A program made the translations under genes and the position numbers. A DNA stretch of 36,495 nucleotides. Origin: Draconibacterium sp. Its GTDB lineage: Bacteria; Bacteroidota; Bacteroidia; Bacteroidales; Prolixibacteraceae. Of the stretch, positions 1 through 10,179 are shown one piece after another (positions within the stretch are counted from its first letter, which is position 1; every line of letters begins with the position of its first letter). The stretch covers positions 1 to 36,495 of the forward strand of contig JALUZN010000106.1 of NCBI GenBank assembly GCA_027011835.1. The letters run 5' to 3'. The notes below the pieces were generated by a model. That model had not been told where the DNA came from and did not search any database. It was given only the letters and a program-made list of their open reading frames with translations.

Positions 1-989
1 GCTGTAAAAAGGTTATTATGAACCTTATAGTTTGTACAGTTTTCGCCTGCACTATAATCCTCTAATCGAAGGCTGGCATTGGTAAAGTTATTAAAGGTTG
101 AATTTTTTATCTCAACATTATTCGAAAACCGACCCCAAATACCGTATTTAGGCCCCCTGTTATACGAGGATGAAGTTGAGAAATCAAAATCGTAATTACC
201 GTCAAATGTACAATTATCAAATACAATATCTTCAGAGATATTATCACTGATATCACCAATGTAGACTGCCGTATATGCCCCTTCTCCCAGGTCTAAATTT
301 GTTAAATTGATATTTTTACTATCTCTTAAACTGATACCATAAAGATTTCCTCCGGTAATTTTTATGTTTTCAATATCTACATATTCAATATGAGAAATGG
401 AAACAGCAAACTGTGCATATGAACACTCAATTTTTAAAGTACTTGGATCTACTGTTGAATACAAAGTAAGCAGCTGAGTTGATTTTTTATAGTTGAAGAC
501 TACTCTGTCGGGAACAGTGGTTCCAACATTCCCTACTGTTGGAGTTCCTAAAACCTCGCTGTCATTAATATAGAGTCTCTCAAGATTAAAATATTGATTC
601 CAGGTAGAGCCAATTACAGTTGCATTAATAGTGGCTTCCCAAATATTAGAGCCTTTATCTGTCCATGAAATTTCTGTATTATCAAAGGTTGCCATGGCAC
701 AAATTTCGGGTAAATCGCCGGTTCCGTAACTGGTATAGGTAATAGGATTACCTGACACTCCGCTGGAGCTAATCGTTAAACTTTGGCCATACCAAACGTC
801 TCCTCGTTTTAAATGAATTACATCTCCGGGTGAAAAAGTTGTTCCAGTTATTTTACTTAAGGTTTTCCATGCTGTACCTTCCGTTAGACCATCATTCGTA
901 TTGTCGCCTGTGGAATAGCTCACATAGTAATCTGTGGCAAACAAATTACCGGTAACAAACAACATTACAAGTAGTAAAAAATGTTTCAT
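1..989 (-). CDS. Secreted right-handed parallel beta-helix (pectate-lyase-like fold) protein, C-terminus cut by window edge
   Basis: Open minus-strand frame from ATG at 989 to the window edge; translates as MKHFLLLVMLFVTGNLFATDYYVSYSTGDNTNDGLTEGTAWKTLSKI..., a signal peptide plus repeated N/I/D beta-helix rungs. Absent from the ORF track because it runs off the edge. Confidence 0.8.
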   Translation of the reverse strand, partial: MKHFLLLVMLFVTGNLFATDYYVSYSTGDNTNDGLTEGTAWKTLSKITGTTFSPGDVIHLKRGDVWYGQSLTISSSGVSGNPITYTSYGTGDLPEICAMATFDNTEISWTDKGSNIWEATINATVIGSTWNQYFNLERLYINDSEVLGTPTVGNVGTTVPDRVVFNYKKSTQLLTLYSTVDPSTLKIECSYAQFAVSISHIEYVDIENIKITGGNLYGISLRDSKNINLTNLDLGEGAYTAVYIGDISDNISEDIVFDNCTFDGNYDFDFSTSSSYNRGPKYGIWGRFSNNVEIKNSTFNNFTNASLRLEDYSAGENCTNYKVHNNLFT

Positions 990-1250
990 AATAGGTTTTG
1001 TTTTAAATAGTTAATTAATTATAAGGATACATAAAAAACAATTGAACCTGTAACTAATTTCCCCTTTAGAAGAATGTTGTAGTATTACGAATAGAATACT
1101 TGTAGCTTCCGTAGGTTCCAAAACAGGACAATTATATATTGTTCAATCACGTTTATTTTACATTGTACCTAAAAATCCAAATTGTTTTTTTTTGAGCCGG
1201 GTTTAACTCCGGCAATACAACAAAAGCTATTTAATCATGGCCAATTTGGT

Positions 1251-1367
1251 TTAACTCCAATCAAAAATATTTTCATCCTTTGTCTCTCGGGCAATCTCCT
1301 CCCTTAAGTTTAAATATTTTAAGCTAAAATAAAGTAACTCGCCCATGTACAGTGGTTTGTTATTCAT
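1251..1367 (-). CDS. Possible small protein of 38 aa (MNNKPLYMGELLYFSLKYLNLREEIARETKDENIFDWS)
   Basis: Short ORF in an otherwise gene-poor region, protein-like composition, purine-rich AAAGAAAGAGAAAAT just upstream of ATG. Weak evidence. Confidence 0.25.
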   Translation of the reverse strand: MNNKPLYMGELLYFSLKYLNLREEIARETKDENIFDWS

Positions 1368-2157
1368 ATTTTCTCTTTCTTTGTTTTTTATGCCACCTCA
1401 ACGAGTCGGCAATCCCTTCCTTTTCGGCTTTGTAAAGATAATGCCATATCGTTTATTTTTATTTGTCATCCACTTTTGGCTATTTTTGCAGGAACAATTA
1501 TAAATCAATAAATAAAATATCCGATGTTCCTGCTGTTTAAATATGCCTTTCCCTATCGCATTGTCTCTCCAACATGTTAATATTTTAAATAGTGTCGACC
1601 ATTTCACTCACTTATCACACTATTTCTTTTTTTAAATTCTGGAGCACTATTTGAGCCAGATTTTAGTCCACAGCCCGAAGACTATATTCTTAATTCCGTT
1701 ACTGACTCCTCACCATAGGCCTTTTGTCCATTACAAATATAATTTTTTTGGTATCATTACTATATATTTATTTAAAAAATCAACTTGGGTTTTCTTTACG
1801 GGGATATTTATAAGTGGTTAAACTTACTGACAGCTAGGTCGATAGCTTTTGTGATTTTTAATAAAAAATTTGAAACACCTAAAATCGAAGTAGTTTTATA
1901 GTATCCTTATTAAGAGAGTACAAAGGATTTATGAATCATCGTTAGAGATTAACTTTAATTCTCCCGGTCAGGAATTTTCTCCTTATTGTGATTCATTAAC
2001 GAATCTATAAAAGCCAAAACTGCAAAAAGGGTTAGTTTAGTCCGAAATAAAAGACATAACCGCAAAGTTTTGCCCTGACTGTTTTCTTATACAGAGGGGA
2101 CAACATGCTCCGAAACGTTTGGTAGCCCGGCCCAAATAAAAACTGAAATCCATTTTT

Positions 2158-2205
2158 AGGGGGCAGTATCAGCTGAAATGTCAGCCGATTTATTAACCGA
2201 AAACC
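2158..2205. mobile_element. Possible degenerate insertion-sequence end (IS21-like terminal motif)
   Basis: AGGGGGCAGTATCAGCTGAAATGTCAGCCGATTTATTAACCGAAAA resembles the repeated GGGGGCAnTATnAnCnGAAAT motifs at ends of Bacteroidota IS21-family elements (recalled, not searched). No transposase ORF nearby. Confidence 0.25.
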
Positions 2206-2364
2206 TATTTGGAATAAGAATATGTTTCATTTTTCTCAAAATAGCTATCTTAACAATAACACATTTATTGCATTAAAACCGGTCGGAATTTTAGAATCTT
2301 TCAATTTCACCCCGCAATTTATATCTTTGTAAATTATTGCAAAAAGCATTCATAAAGAGACGAA

Positions 2365-4089
2365 ATGGAAAAAATCTGGAATTTAAAAAAACAAGGCGAC
2401 CAAAACGAAGTAAAACACCTGTCGGCAGCGCTAAATGTAAATATGGTAATTGCCCGGTTGCTTGTTCAGCGAGGGATAAAAACCTTCGATGAAGCAAAAT
2501 CTTTTTTTCGTCCCAGATTAAGCGACCTCCACGATCCATTTCTGATGAAAGATATGGATAAAGCTGTTACCCGCATTGAAGAGGCAATTGCAAAACAGGA
2601 GAAAGTTATTATTTATGGCGATTACGATGTTGACGGAACAACGTCGGTTGCACTTATGTACTCGTTTCTGAAATCGCGAATTGATAATATTGAATATTAC
2701 ATTCCCGACCGATACAGCGAAGGGTACGGGATTTCGCCCAAAAGTATCGACTATGCAATCGACAATGGTTATACACTGATAATTGCTTTAGATTGTGGAA
2801 TTAAAGCAGTCGAAAAAATTGCCGGTGCCAAAGAGCGCGGCCTCGACTATATTATTTGCGACCATCACAATCCGGGAGACGAGGTTCCGCCGGCAGTGGC
2901 CGTTTTAGACCCAAAACAAACTGATTGCAACTACCCTTACAAAGAGCTGTCAGGCTGCGGTGTTGGGTTTAAACTGGCGCAGGCATTTTGTCAGAAAAAT
3001 AATTTGGAGCAGGAAGAGATTTACGATTTACTCGACCTGTTGGTGGTTAGCATCGCTTCCGACATTGTTCCCATTACTGGAGAAAACAGGGTTTTGGCTT
3101 ATTACGGTCTTAAGAAATTGAATTCGAACCCCGGAATTGGATTGCAAACCATTATAAATCTGGCCGGGATTAGCGGCACAGAAATTACAATTAGCGATAT
3201 TGTTTTTAAAATAGGTCCCCGGCTAAATGCATCGGGAAGAATTGAACACGGGAAAAAATCGGTACAAATTCTGGTCTCCGAAGATGAGGAGAAATCGAAT
3301 GAAATTGGTGCCGAAATTGATTCGTTCAATGAAATTCGTAAAACACTCGATCGCGACATTACTCAGGAAGCTCTCGACATGATTGAGAACAATGCAGAAC
3401 TGCAAGAGATGAACAGTACGGTTTTGTATAACCGCGACTGGCACAAAGGTGTAGTAGGAATTGTGGCTTCGCGTGTTACCGAGAAATATTATTGCCCAAC
3501 AATTATTTTAACCGAGTCGAACGGACTGGCTACCGGCTCGGCACGCTCGGTACGCGATTTCGATTTGTACGAAGCAATAGGGCAGTGCAGCGATTTACTC
3601 GAATCGTACGGCGGACATATGTATGCTGCCGGACTAACAATGAAAATTGAAAACATTCCGGAGTTTAAACGGCGGTTCGAGAAAATTGTAACCAACCAAA
3701 TTACCGATATGCAACAAACTCAAACCATTGAGATTGATGCAAAAATACCGTTAAGCGAAATTACACCTCGCTTTTACCGCATTTTAAAACAGTTTGCTCC
3801 GTTCGGCCCACACAATATGGCACCGGTTTTTGTTACCGAAGATGTGTTCGACGCCGGAACAAGCCGGCTGGTAGGGAAAAACAAAGAGCATTTAAAACTC
3901 GACCTCGTTGAACCTGATGTAAACTCAGGCATTTTTGCCGGAATTGCTTTTAACCAGTCCGATGCTTTTGATTTAATAACTTCGGGACTCCCTTTCGACG
4001 TTTGTTATTCGATTACCGAAAATGAATACCGCGGAAAACGAAACCTGCAACTTTTTGTTAAAGACATTAAAAAGAGGGATATTTTTTAA
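2365..4089 (+). CDS. recJ: Single-stranded-DNA-specific exonuclease RecJ
   Basis: DHH-family motifs: IIYGDYDVDGTTSVALM, LDCGIKAVEK, ICDHHNPGDEVP, GPRLNASGRIEHG, and C-terminal GGHMYAAGLT. Confidence 0.96.
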   Translation: MEKIWNLKKQGDQNEVKHLSAALNVNMVIARLLVQRGIKTFDEAKSFFRPRLSDLHDPFLMKDMDKAVTRIEEAIAKQEKVIIYGDYDVDGTTSVALMYSFLKSRIDNIEYYIPDRYSEGYGISPKSIDYAIDNGYTLIIALDCGIKAVEKIAGAKERGLDYIICDHHNPGDEVPPAVAVLDPKQTDCNYPYKELSGCGVGFKLAQAFCQKNNLEQEEIYDLLDLLVVSIASDIVPITGENRVLAYYGLKKLNSNPGIGLQTIINLAGISGTEITISDIVFKIGPRLNASGRIEHGKKSVQILVSEDEEKSNEIGAEIDSFNEIRKTLDRDITQEALDMIENNAELQEMNSTVLYNRDWHKGVVGIVASRVTEKYYCPTIILTESNGLATGSARSVRDFDLYEAIGQCSDLLESYGGHMYAAGLTMKIENIPEFKRRFEKIVTNQITDMQQTQTIEIDAKIPLSEITPRFYRILKQFAPFGPHNMAPVFVTEDVFDAGTSRLVGKNKEHLKLDLVEPDVNSGIFAGIAFNQSDAFDLITSGLPFDVCYSITENEYRGKRNLQLFVKDIKKRDIF

Positions 4090-4096
4090 TTGAATT

Positions 4097-4735
4097 TCAG
4101 CTAACGCCAATCACTTCTTTTATCATACTTAAATCGGGAACAACTACTGCACCGGTATTTTTTAAACGCTTCTCCGACTGGTGTCCGTGTGCAACAAGAA
4201 TGCAATTTATCTCCAATGCTTTGGCAACTTCATAATCGTGAATTGTATCGCCAATCATCCAGGTCTCCTCTTTTTTTATCGAATGGGTTAAAAGAAGCTG
4301 CTTCCCCCGTTCAATTTTCGACTCGGCATGATGGTTATTCAACCCGAAAACTTCTTCGAAAAAACCAAAAACAGAATTCTGTTTTAAAGTACGTTCCAGC
4401 ATATTTTGTTCCATCGCCGAAAGCACAAACTGCCTGACGTTTTTTTCTTTAAACTGCAACAGAGTTTTACCTGCCAGTTTATGAAGTGTACAAATGTCAA
4501 CTCCTTTGTTATAAATATGGATAAACTCTTTTGCAGGAATTGCAAACTCCTCCTTTTCAAAATTAAAACCTATGGCTTTGTAATAATTCTGAACCGGAAA
4601 AGTAAACACTTCTTTATACGTTTCAGTGGTTAATAGAGCAAGGTTACGTTTTTTTAGCAAACTATTTATGGCCGAAACACAAAACTCAACATCGTTTAAT
4701 AATGTCCCGTTCCAGTCCCAAATAATAGTTTGCAT
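4097..4735 (-). CDS. HAD-superfamily hydrolase (phosphoglycolate phosphatase-like)
   Basis: Motif I IIWDWNGTLLND; motif III/IV region ERGKQL...WMIGDTIHDYEVAKAL. Confidence 0.88.
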   Translation of the reverse strand: MQTIIWDWNGTLLNDVEFCVSAINSLLKKRNLALLTTETYKEVFTFPVQNYYKAIGFNFEKEEFAIPAKEFIHIYNKGVDICTLHKLAGKTLLQFKEKNVRQFVLSAMEQNMLERTLKQNSVFGFFEEVFGLNNHHAESKIERGKQLLLTHSIKKEETWMIGDTIHDYEVAKALEINCILVAHGHQSEKRLKNTGAVVVPDLSMIKEVIGVS

Positions 4736-5899
4736 CTACTCTTGGGTTTTTAATTTATTGATAACCGGATTGGCGTATAGCTTTAAAAATCGCTCCTGAA
4801 TATTTGTTATTGGGAAATCGATATGAATTAGTGCCTGATCAATCATTGTTTTAAAACGCTTCTCCTCGGCATGGGTATACTTATTTTTAAACCGGTGTTC
4901 CTGCATCAACATATCGTAAGCAATATAGTTGTTTGGCCAAAGCTTAAAATTGAGATAAATATGTTTATCTATTAATCGGGCAATCTCTTCTATCTGGCTA
5001 TTTTGTTCCGCTTTCGATTCAGCCTCCTTAAAATCGATTTTTAACGGGCTGCCAAAATTAAACTGAATTCGTCCCTTCGGATTAAACATTCCCATCGACA
5101 TGCTTTTCAGGTCATCTTTACTGGTTTTCTTTTGCCCGTAATGCTCCATTTTTATCAACTCTTTCATCTTTGCCAGGCCACACGGCTCAATCTCGTACGA
5201 AATGGAAACAGGAACAATATTCAGCTCGTTAAAACCTTCCGAAATACTTTTTTTATTGCTCAAATTAAGCATTTTTAAAACACTCGGTTGCGTTTTGTCG
5301 TCGCCGTCTTTTGTACGTCCCTCGCGTTGTGCAATCCAGCTCGACATATTATCCTCGAGAATCGACTTTCGAATATATGCCGAAACTTTCTTCGAAGCTA
5401 ACATCAACTCACGTGGTGGCAGCCCTCGTTTTATAATAAATGCACGATTTAATTTTACGGCATGTTCAATCCAATCGTAAAGCAGCAAATTGTCGCCAAT
5501 AGCTATTTGCGTGGTATTTAACCCCTCCTCAAAAATCAAATAATTTAACAGTCCTGCATCGAGAACAATATCGCGGTGGTTCGAAATAAAAAGGTATGCC
5601 TTCTCTTTGTCAAGTTTTCCAACTCCTTTACATTTTACTCCTTCCGATGTGTTATTTATTATCCATCGTAACAAATCGTATATTACAGTTCCCTGAAACT
5701 GCTTAATACTTCGAACCATTCGCAGCTGAAGTTTCACCATCTGCACCTTTGGCCGAACTTTAAAAACATGCATTAAAACATCGTCTAATGCGTGGTCTTT
5801 TAACATCAGTTTTATTTTCGACTTAACCTCTTTATCGGTGTACGGACGAATATCATCAAAATCAAATTCAGACATGCTATTTTTTTTGTGAATGAACAA
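4736..5899 (-). CDS. Glycerol-3-phosphate/1-acylglycerol-3-phosphate acyltransferase family protein
   Basis: PlsC-like SNHRDIVLDAGLL (NHxxxxD-type) and QREGRTKDGDDKTQ motifs. Confidence 0.83.
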   Translation of the reverse strand: MFIHKKNSMSEFDFDDIRPYTDKEVKSKIKLMLKDHALDDVLMHVFKVRPKVQMVKLQLRMVRSIKQFQGTVIYDLLRWIINNTSEGVKCKGVGKLDKEKAYLFISNHRDIVLDAGLLNYLIFEEGLNTTQIAIGDNLLLYDWIEHAVKLNRAFIIKRGLPPRELMLASKKVSAYIRKSILEDNMSSWIAQREGRTKDGDDKTQPSVLKMLNLSNKKSISEGFNELNIVPVSISYEIEPCGLAKMKELIKMEHYGQKKTSKDDLKSMSMGMFNPKGRIQFNFGSPLKIDFKEAESKAEQNSQIEEIARLIDKHIYLNFKLWPNNYIAYDMLMQEHRFKNKYTHAEEKRFKTMIDQALIHIDFPITNIQERFLKLYANPVINKLKTQE

Positions 5900-5915
5900 A
5901 GTAAAGAATTCAAAA

Positions 5916-7949
5916 CTATATTTTCAACCTTAATTGAAATTTTAACTCGGTTTTATTGTTCCCTGCAATTTTATTATTTCCCGAGCTAATAAATTCACGG
6001 TCGTTCCACATTGTGTTTGCCACTTTAAACCAGAAGTCGAGATTCTCCGAAATTTTACACCTCAAATTAAGATACGTACGAAACCCCTTGCCGTAATAAG
6101 CCGGAATTGAAAACGTATAAAGAAGATCGTTTTCGTAAGCATAAATGCGCGAATAATAGCTGTCGGTGTTAAACCAGGCAACACGCGCCGAAACATTCAG
6201 AGGCATCTTTTCAGGCGAAAACTGCACATCCTGAAAGATTACGACCCCGTTCTCTTTTTTTGTTCCCTTATAAAAAACATGTTCAATTCGTGTTTTTAAA
6301 GTAACACTTTCGCTTGGTTTATACTGAAAATGCAACCTGATTTTACGAAGCTGAGCAGGCAAATTTACATACCTTTCGTTTTCAATAAATTTATGCTCTT
6401 TCACTTCGTTTTTATAACGGAGATAGAACCCAAACCGGCGCGAAAAAGTAAAATCGGCCTGTGCAAAAATATCCCACCCCTGCGAAGGGCCTGCAGTATA
6501 ATAGTTAATCCACCCCGAATGATAAAAATCGGAATAGGCCGAAAGCGTAACAAATTTCACAGGAAGAATCTTTGTGCCGAAAAAGATACCGGTTTCATTA
6601 TTTGCAGCACTTCCTTCGGCAAAGGTATTCGACCAGTACGCATGGTAGTTTTTGTCGAAATGGCGAAAAAGAACCGAAAAACTTAACCGGTCGGTTAATC
6701 GGGCAACAGCACCCTGCACCACCGCTTTCCCTGTCGATTTCGACATGGCCGCTTCGCCAAAAAGCTGATATTTCCCTTTGCTGAAAAGATAATCTACACC
6801 ACCGGTAAAATTTTCTGTCCCTCGAAAACGATATTGATTATAGAGTTGCGAGGCTCGAAAAAAAAGCATATTAAAATGCTGATACGAAACTGTTGCGCCA
6901 ACTTTTAAATGGTTGAAATTCCAGGTCAGTATTCCGCCAATATTTCTATCCTGAACAGAATGTTTATCGGCAATTTCGTTTTTTGTTCGGTGGTAACCCG
7001 AAGTTTGCAAGCTCGTAAAAAACGGGCGAATTGTATCTGTCTGAATCACGTTTCCATCGACATTTTTTTGCGAATAGAAAACAGAAATTCGTGCATCGCC
7101 AAACTTTAAGGTAGTTGCAACTCCTCTGAAAAACATATTCTCTTCAACCGAAGTAAACGGTCGTACTCCGCGGTTGGTTTTCGAAATATTTAAAATATCC
7201 TCTGTTTTTCCCATCGAATATTCCTGCCACAAAACCAGCCCCTGCCCCGAGCGAACAATAAAATCGCCAACTGTAATATTCTCGATAACCGGACTAATAT
7301 TTACACTTAAATGGGCCGAGTAAAAATCGAACCCGTTTTTATTCGAGCCCTTAAAAAAAGCTTCGCCCGGGTCTTTTTCGGCTGTAAATCCCACCGAGAA
7401 TTTATCGCGCGCAACAAAATGGTAACGTGTATAATAACGAAACCGGTTTCCCTCGTAGCGAGTTTCGCCCTCGTTGTCTGGCAAATATCCTTTTGCTTTT
7501 TGTGCCAACCCTAAACCGCGCATTAAAAGTTGATGTCGCCCGTATTTTAATGCAGTCGCAAGGCTTTCTTTTTTTTGCTGCACCTCGCCAAACCGTATAA
7601 AAGGTGCAATTTGCTTCAACAAGTCGGGCGAAAAACCATCGATGGTATTCAACTCGTAAATAGAATACGCCGGGCCAAATTCGTTAATATAACTGAGCAG
7701 TTTATTAATTTGAATGTCGTTTAAAACATACAGCCTCGAAAGTTCGGCCTCGTTTGTAGCGTTTATATTTATGGGATTTTCGGCAAGCTCTTCCAAATCT
7801 TCTATTATTAAACCCACGTCGGTACCCGGTTTTAAATTTGCCAGTTGCCCCTCAACTATCGACTCGATAATCCGCTCCGATTCGGTTTTTTGTGCCACCA
7901 CCGACAAAAAAGAAAGAAGTAAAAAAAGTATGAGTATTGACTTTTGCAT
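5916..7949 (-). CDS. Helix-hairpin-helix domain protein with large outer-membrane beta-barrel-like C-terminus
   Basis: Signal peptide; ENPININATNEAELSRLYVLNDIQINKLLSYINEFGPAYSIYELNTIDGFSPDLLKQIAPFI (ComEA/HhH-like); the remainder is alternating aromatic beta-strands ending LKFQLRLKI. Confidence 0.75.
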   Translation of the reverse strand: MQKSILILFLLLSFLSVVAQKTESERIIESIVEGQLANLKPGTDVGLIIEDLEELAENPININATNEAELSRLYVLNDIQINKLLSYINEFGPAYSIYELNTIDGFSPDLLKQIAPFIRFGEVQQKKESLATALKYGRHQLLMRGLGLAQKAKGYLPDNEGETRYEGNRFRYYTRYHFVARDKFSVGFTAEKDPGEAFFKGSNKNGFDFYSAHLSVNISPVIENITVGDFIVRSGQGLVLWQEYSMGKTEDILNISKTNRGVRPFTSVEENMFFRGVATTLKFGDARISVFYSQKNVDGNVIQTDTIRPFFTSLQTSGYHRTKNEIADKHSVQDRNIGGILTWNFNHLKVGATVSYQHFNMLFFRASQLYNQYRFRGTENFTGGVDYLFSKGKYQLFGEAAMSKSTGKAVVQGAVARLTDRLSFSVLFRHFDKNYHAYWSNTFAEGSAANNETGIFFGTKILPVKFVTLSAYSDFYHSGWINYYTAGPSQGWDIFAQADFTFSRRFGFYLRYKNEVKEHKFIENERYVNLPAQLRKIRLHFQYKPSESVTLKTRIEHVFYKGTKKENGVVIFQDVQFSPEKMPLNVSARVAWFNTDSYYSRIYAYENDLLYTFSIPAYYGKGFRTYLNLRCKISENLDFWFKVANTMWNDREFISSGNNKIAGNNKTELKFQLRLKI

Positions 7950-7960
7950 TTGCTTGTTTC

Positions 7961-8776
7961 TTACAATTTAATTTGAATTGAAACCGATGGTGTTACACCC
8001 AAATTTCCGTGATAGCCAAATCCAATATCGGTGGTAATATTGCCAAAACTGTAACCAATTCCGGCCGTATAATTTACCGGCTTCCCCGAAATGCCAAAGC
8101 GCAATGCAAGATTTTCCACCGGAGAAAATTCAATGCCGGTTTTCAAAATAAACGGGTTTTTCAAATCTTTTTCGGTTTCAACGGTTACCAAAATTGTTTT
8201 ATCGAAACAGTAGTGGCCACCCAACCTGAAAATAGTTGGCGACTTTTGTTTTCCCTCGTTGGTTTCTATTCCGTTTGCAACAGGGTTAAAAACGTGCGCT
8301 CCCAAAAACAGTTTTTTTGTTGGCGAATAAACCACACCAATCTCGACAGTGGCAAAACCAAACGCCTTCCTGTTTTCGGGCAGCCGCTGCGAAAAATAGT
8401 CGAGCTGAACTGCTGCCGAGAACTTTCCGGAAAGCTGTTTGGAAAAAGAGAGTCCCACTTTATTCTCTTTAAAAGCTCCCTTCCCAAACTGATAAAAGCT
8501 AAATCCGAATGTTCCGGCAGAAACCGGCAAAACAAGCGATGTAGCAGCCAAAGAGAGTTCGTCGACTAAATATCTCGATTCAAAAAAAATACCCGCCGTA
8601 AAACCATTTATTCCTGCAATTGAAGCTTGATTATGAAAGGTACTCCAAACATCGGGAATAGTGACAAATGCATTAGAAAGTGCCAGCGAACGTGCGCCAA
8701 CCGGATGATTTTCGGTGGCTAAAAGTGATGCCAACCAAACAAAAATGAGCACGAAGGTTAAAAAAGTTTTTTTCAT
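7961..8776 (-). CDS. PorV/PorQ-like outer-membrane beta-barrel protein
   Basis: Signal peptide; VGARSLALSNAFVTIPDVWSTFHNQASIAGI is typical of the PorV/PorQ family N-terminus; beta-barrel-like C-terminus. Confidence 0.7.
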   Translation of the reverse strand: MKKTFLTFVLIFVWLASLLATENHPVGARSLALSNAFVTIPDVWSTFHNQASIAGINGFTAGIFFESRYLVDELSLAATSLVLPVSAGTFGFSFYQFGKGAFKENKVGLSFSKQLSGKFSAAVQLDYFSQRLPENRKAFGFATVEIGVVYSPTKKLFLGAHVFNPVANGIETNEGKQKSPTIFRLGGHYCFDKTILVTVETEKDLKNPFILKTGIEFSPVENLALRFGISGKPVNYTAGIGYSFGNITTDIGFGYHGNLGVTPSVSIQIKL

Positions 8777-8781
8777 AAAAA

Positions 8782-8811
8782 AGAAGAGATTCCTATTTAT
8801 TTACCTCTTCT
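8782..8811 (-). terminator. Rho-independent-type terminator downstream of purE
   Basis: Minus strand AGAAGAG-16nt-CTCTTCT stem followed by TTTTTT. Confidence 0.5.
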
Positions 8812-8833
8812 AAAGTACAAAAAAATAACGTAA

Positions 8834-9340
8834 TTAATTCGTTTTAAAATTATATTTTACTTTCGAAAGCTCATCGTTTGCTTTTACAATTTTCTGTTTT
8901 AAACTCTCTTTATATTCAATTAGTTTTTGCATTAATGCTTCGTCGCCGGTGGCCATCATTTGCACGGCAAGAATGGCGGCATTCAACGCACCATTAACAG
9001 CAACCGTTGCAACCGGAATTCCGGGAGGCATTTGTAAAATTGCCAAAATCGAGTCGACCCCCGAAAGTGTGGCATTTATCGGAACTCCAATAACCGGAAT
9101 CGGAGTCATTGCAGCAATCACGCCCGGCAGGTGTGCAGCCATTCCGGCACCTGCAATTATTACTTTAATTCCATTCTCTTTTGCACTTTTTGCAAAAACC
9201 TCCACCTCTTCGGGCGTGCGGTGTGCCGATAAAGCATTCATTTCGAAAGGAATTTCAAAATCCTCAAAAAATTTAGCTGCCTTTTCCATCACTCCCAAAT
9301 CGGAAGTGCTCCCCATAATAATGCTCACTTGTGGTTTCAT
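8834..9340 (-). CDS. purE: N5-carboxyaminoimidazole ribonucleotide mutase PurE
   Basis: VSIIMGSTSDLGVMEKAAKFFEDFEIPFEMNALSAHRTPE and AGMAAHLPGVIAAMTPIPVIGVP are PurE signatures. Confidence 0.96.
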   Translation of the reverse strand: MKPQVSIIMGSTSDLGVMEKAAKFFEDFEIPFEMNALSAHRTPEEVEVFAKSAKENGIKVIIAGAGMAAHLPGVIAAMTPIPVIGVPINATLSGVDSILAILQMPPGIPVATVAVNGALNAAILAVQMMATGDEALMQKLIEYKESLKQKIVKANDELSKVKYNFKTN

Positions 9341-9622
9341 AGTATAAAATTAAATTGAACAACCCGAACGGTACAACTTCCCCATTCATTCATCAGTATG
9401 TAAATATTTCAAAATTATAATTTTCGGTATTTTTCCCTCTGCAAATTAATAGCAAACTGCCAAAACTTAAAATTCAATATTATTTCAGCCATAAATTGTT
9501 CCCCGTTTTGCTTTTTATATTTTCTGTAAACCGAATTGTTTTGTTATTTTGTACCTTTTAAATTCGAAAAAAAACAAAATTACAGCAATTTAGCAACTTA
9601 TAAAAATCAATCTTTTGAAATT

Positions 9623-10165
9623 ATGAAACAGGTTAAAGTACACGACAAAACATTTAAACTCTATATTCCTCACGAAAAAATTAGTGCAGTAGTTGAAGAG
9701 ATGGCCGATAAAATGAACGAGGAACTTGTAGGTAAAAATCCTCTGTTTTTGTGTATTTTAAACGGGTCGTTTATGTTTGCGGCCGAGCTTTTTAAACGAA
9801 TTGATTTAATTGAAACCGAAATCTCTTTTGTAAAATTATCGTCGTACGAGGGCGACAGCACCACAGGAAAAGTAAAACAACTAATAGGGTTAAACGAAGA
9901 CATTACAGGACGAACTGTTGTTATTCTTGAAGATATTGTTGATACAGGAATTACAATGGTGAATATAAAAGCTCAATTGGCAAAAATGAATCCCAAAGAG
10001 GTAAAAGTGGCTACGCTCTTACTGAAACCCGATTCGTTACAAAAAGAGATTAAATTAGACTATGTGGGGCTGGAAATTCCCAACGATTTTATTGTTGGCT
10101 ATGGTTTAGATTACGATGGACATGGTCGCAATTTAATAGATATTTATTCAGTTATTAACGATTAA
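9623..10165 (+). CDS. hpt: Hypoxanthine phosphoribosyltransferase
   Basis: PRPP-binding motif VVILEDIVDTGITM and LCILNGSFMFAAEL. The ATG at 9623 (MKQVKVHDKTF) is preferred to the ORF-track start at 9536. Confidence 0.93.
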   Translation: MKQVKVHDKTFKLYIPHEKISAVVEEMADKMNEELVGKNPLFLCILNGSFMFAAELFKRIDLIETEISFVKLSSYEGDSTTGKVKQLIGLNEDITGRTVVILEDIVDTGITMVNIKAQLAKMNPKEVKVATLLLKPDSLQKEIKLDYVGLEIPNDFIVGYGLDYDGHGRNLIDIYSVIND

Positions 10166-10179
10166 AAACCGAACTTAAA

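Noticed and set aside
1196-1213. GCCGG-GTTTAACT-CCGGC hairpin as an intrinsic terminator
   Set aside because: The T tract precedes the stem on the plus strand and there is no T tract after it on either strand; only a 5-bp stem.
1582-1607. 11-nt match ATGGTCGACAC shared with the array unit (minus strand here)
   Set aside because: No homology beyond the 11-mer; contains the common palindrome GTCGAC, so likely chance.
1398-1607. 69-aa minus ORF in the left intergenic gap
   Set aside because: No signal, domain or ribosome-binding context; composition typical of random AT-rich sequence.
2291-2539. 82-aa minus ORF overlapping the recJ start
   Set aside because: Overlaps the 5' end of recJ antisense; no coding signature.
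8009-8569. 186-aa plus-strand ORF
   Set aside because: Fully antisense to the PorV/PorQ-like gene with low-complexity translation; typical shadow ORF.
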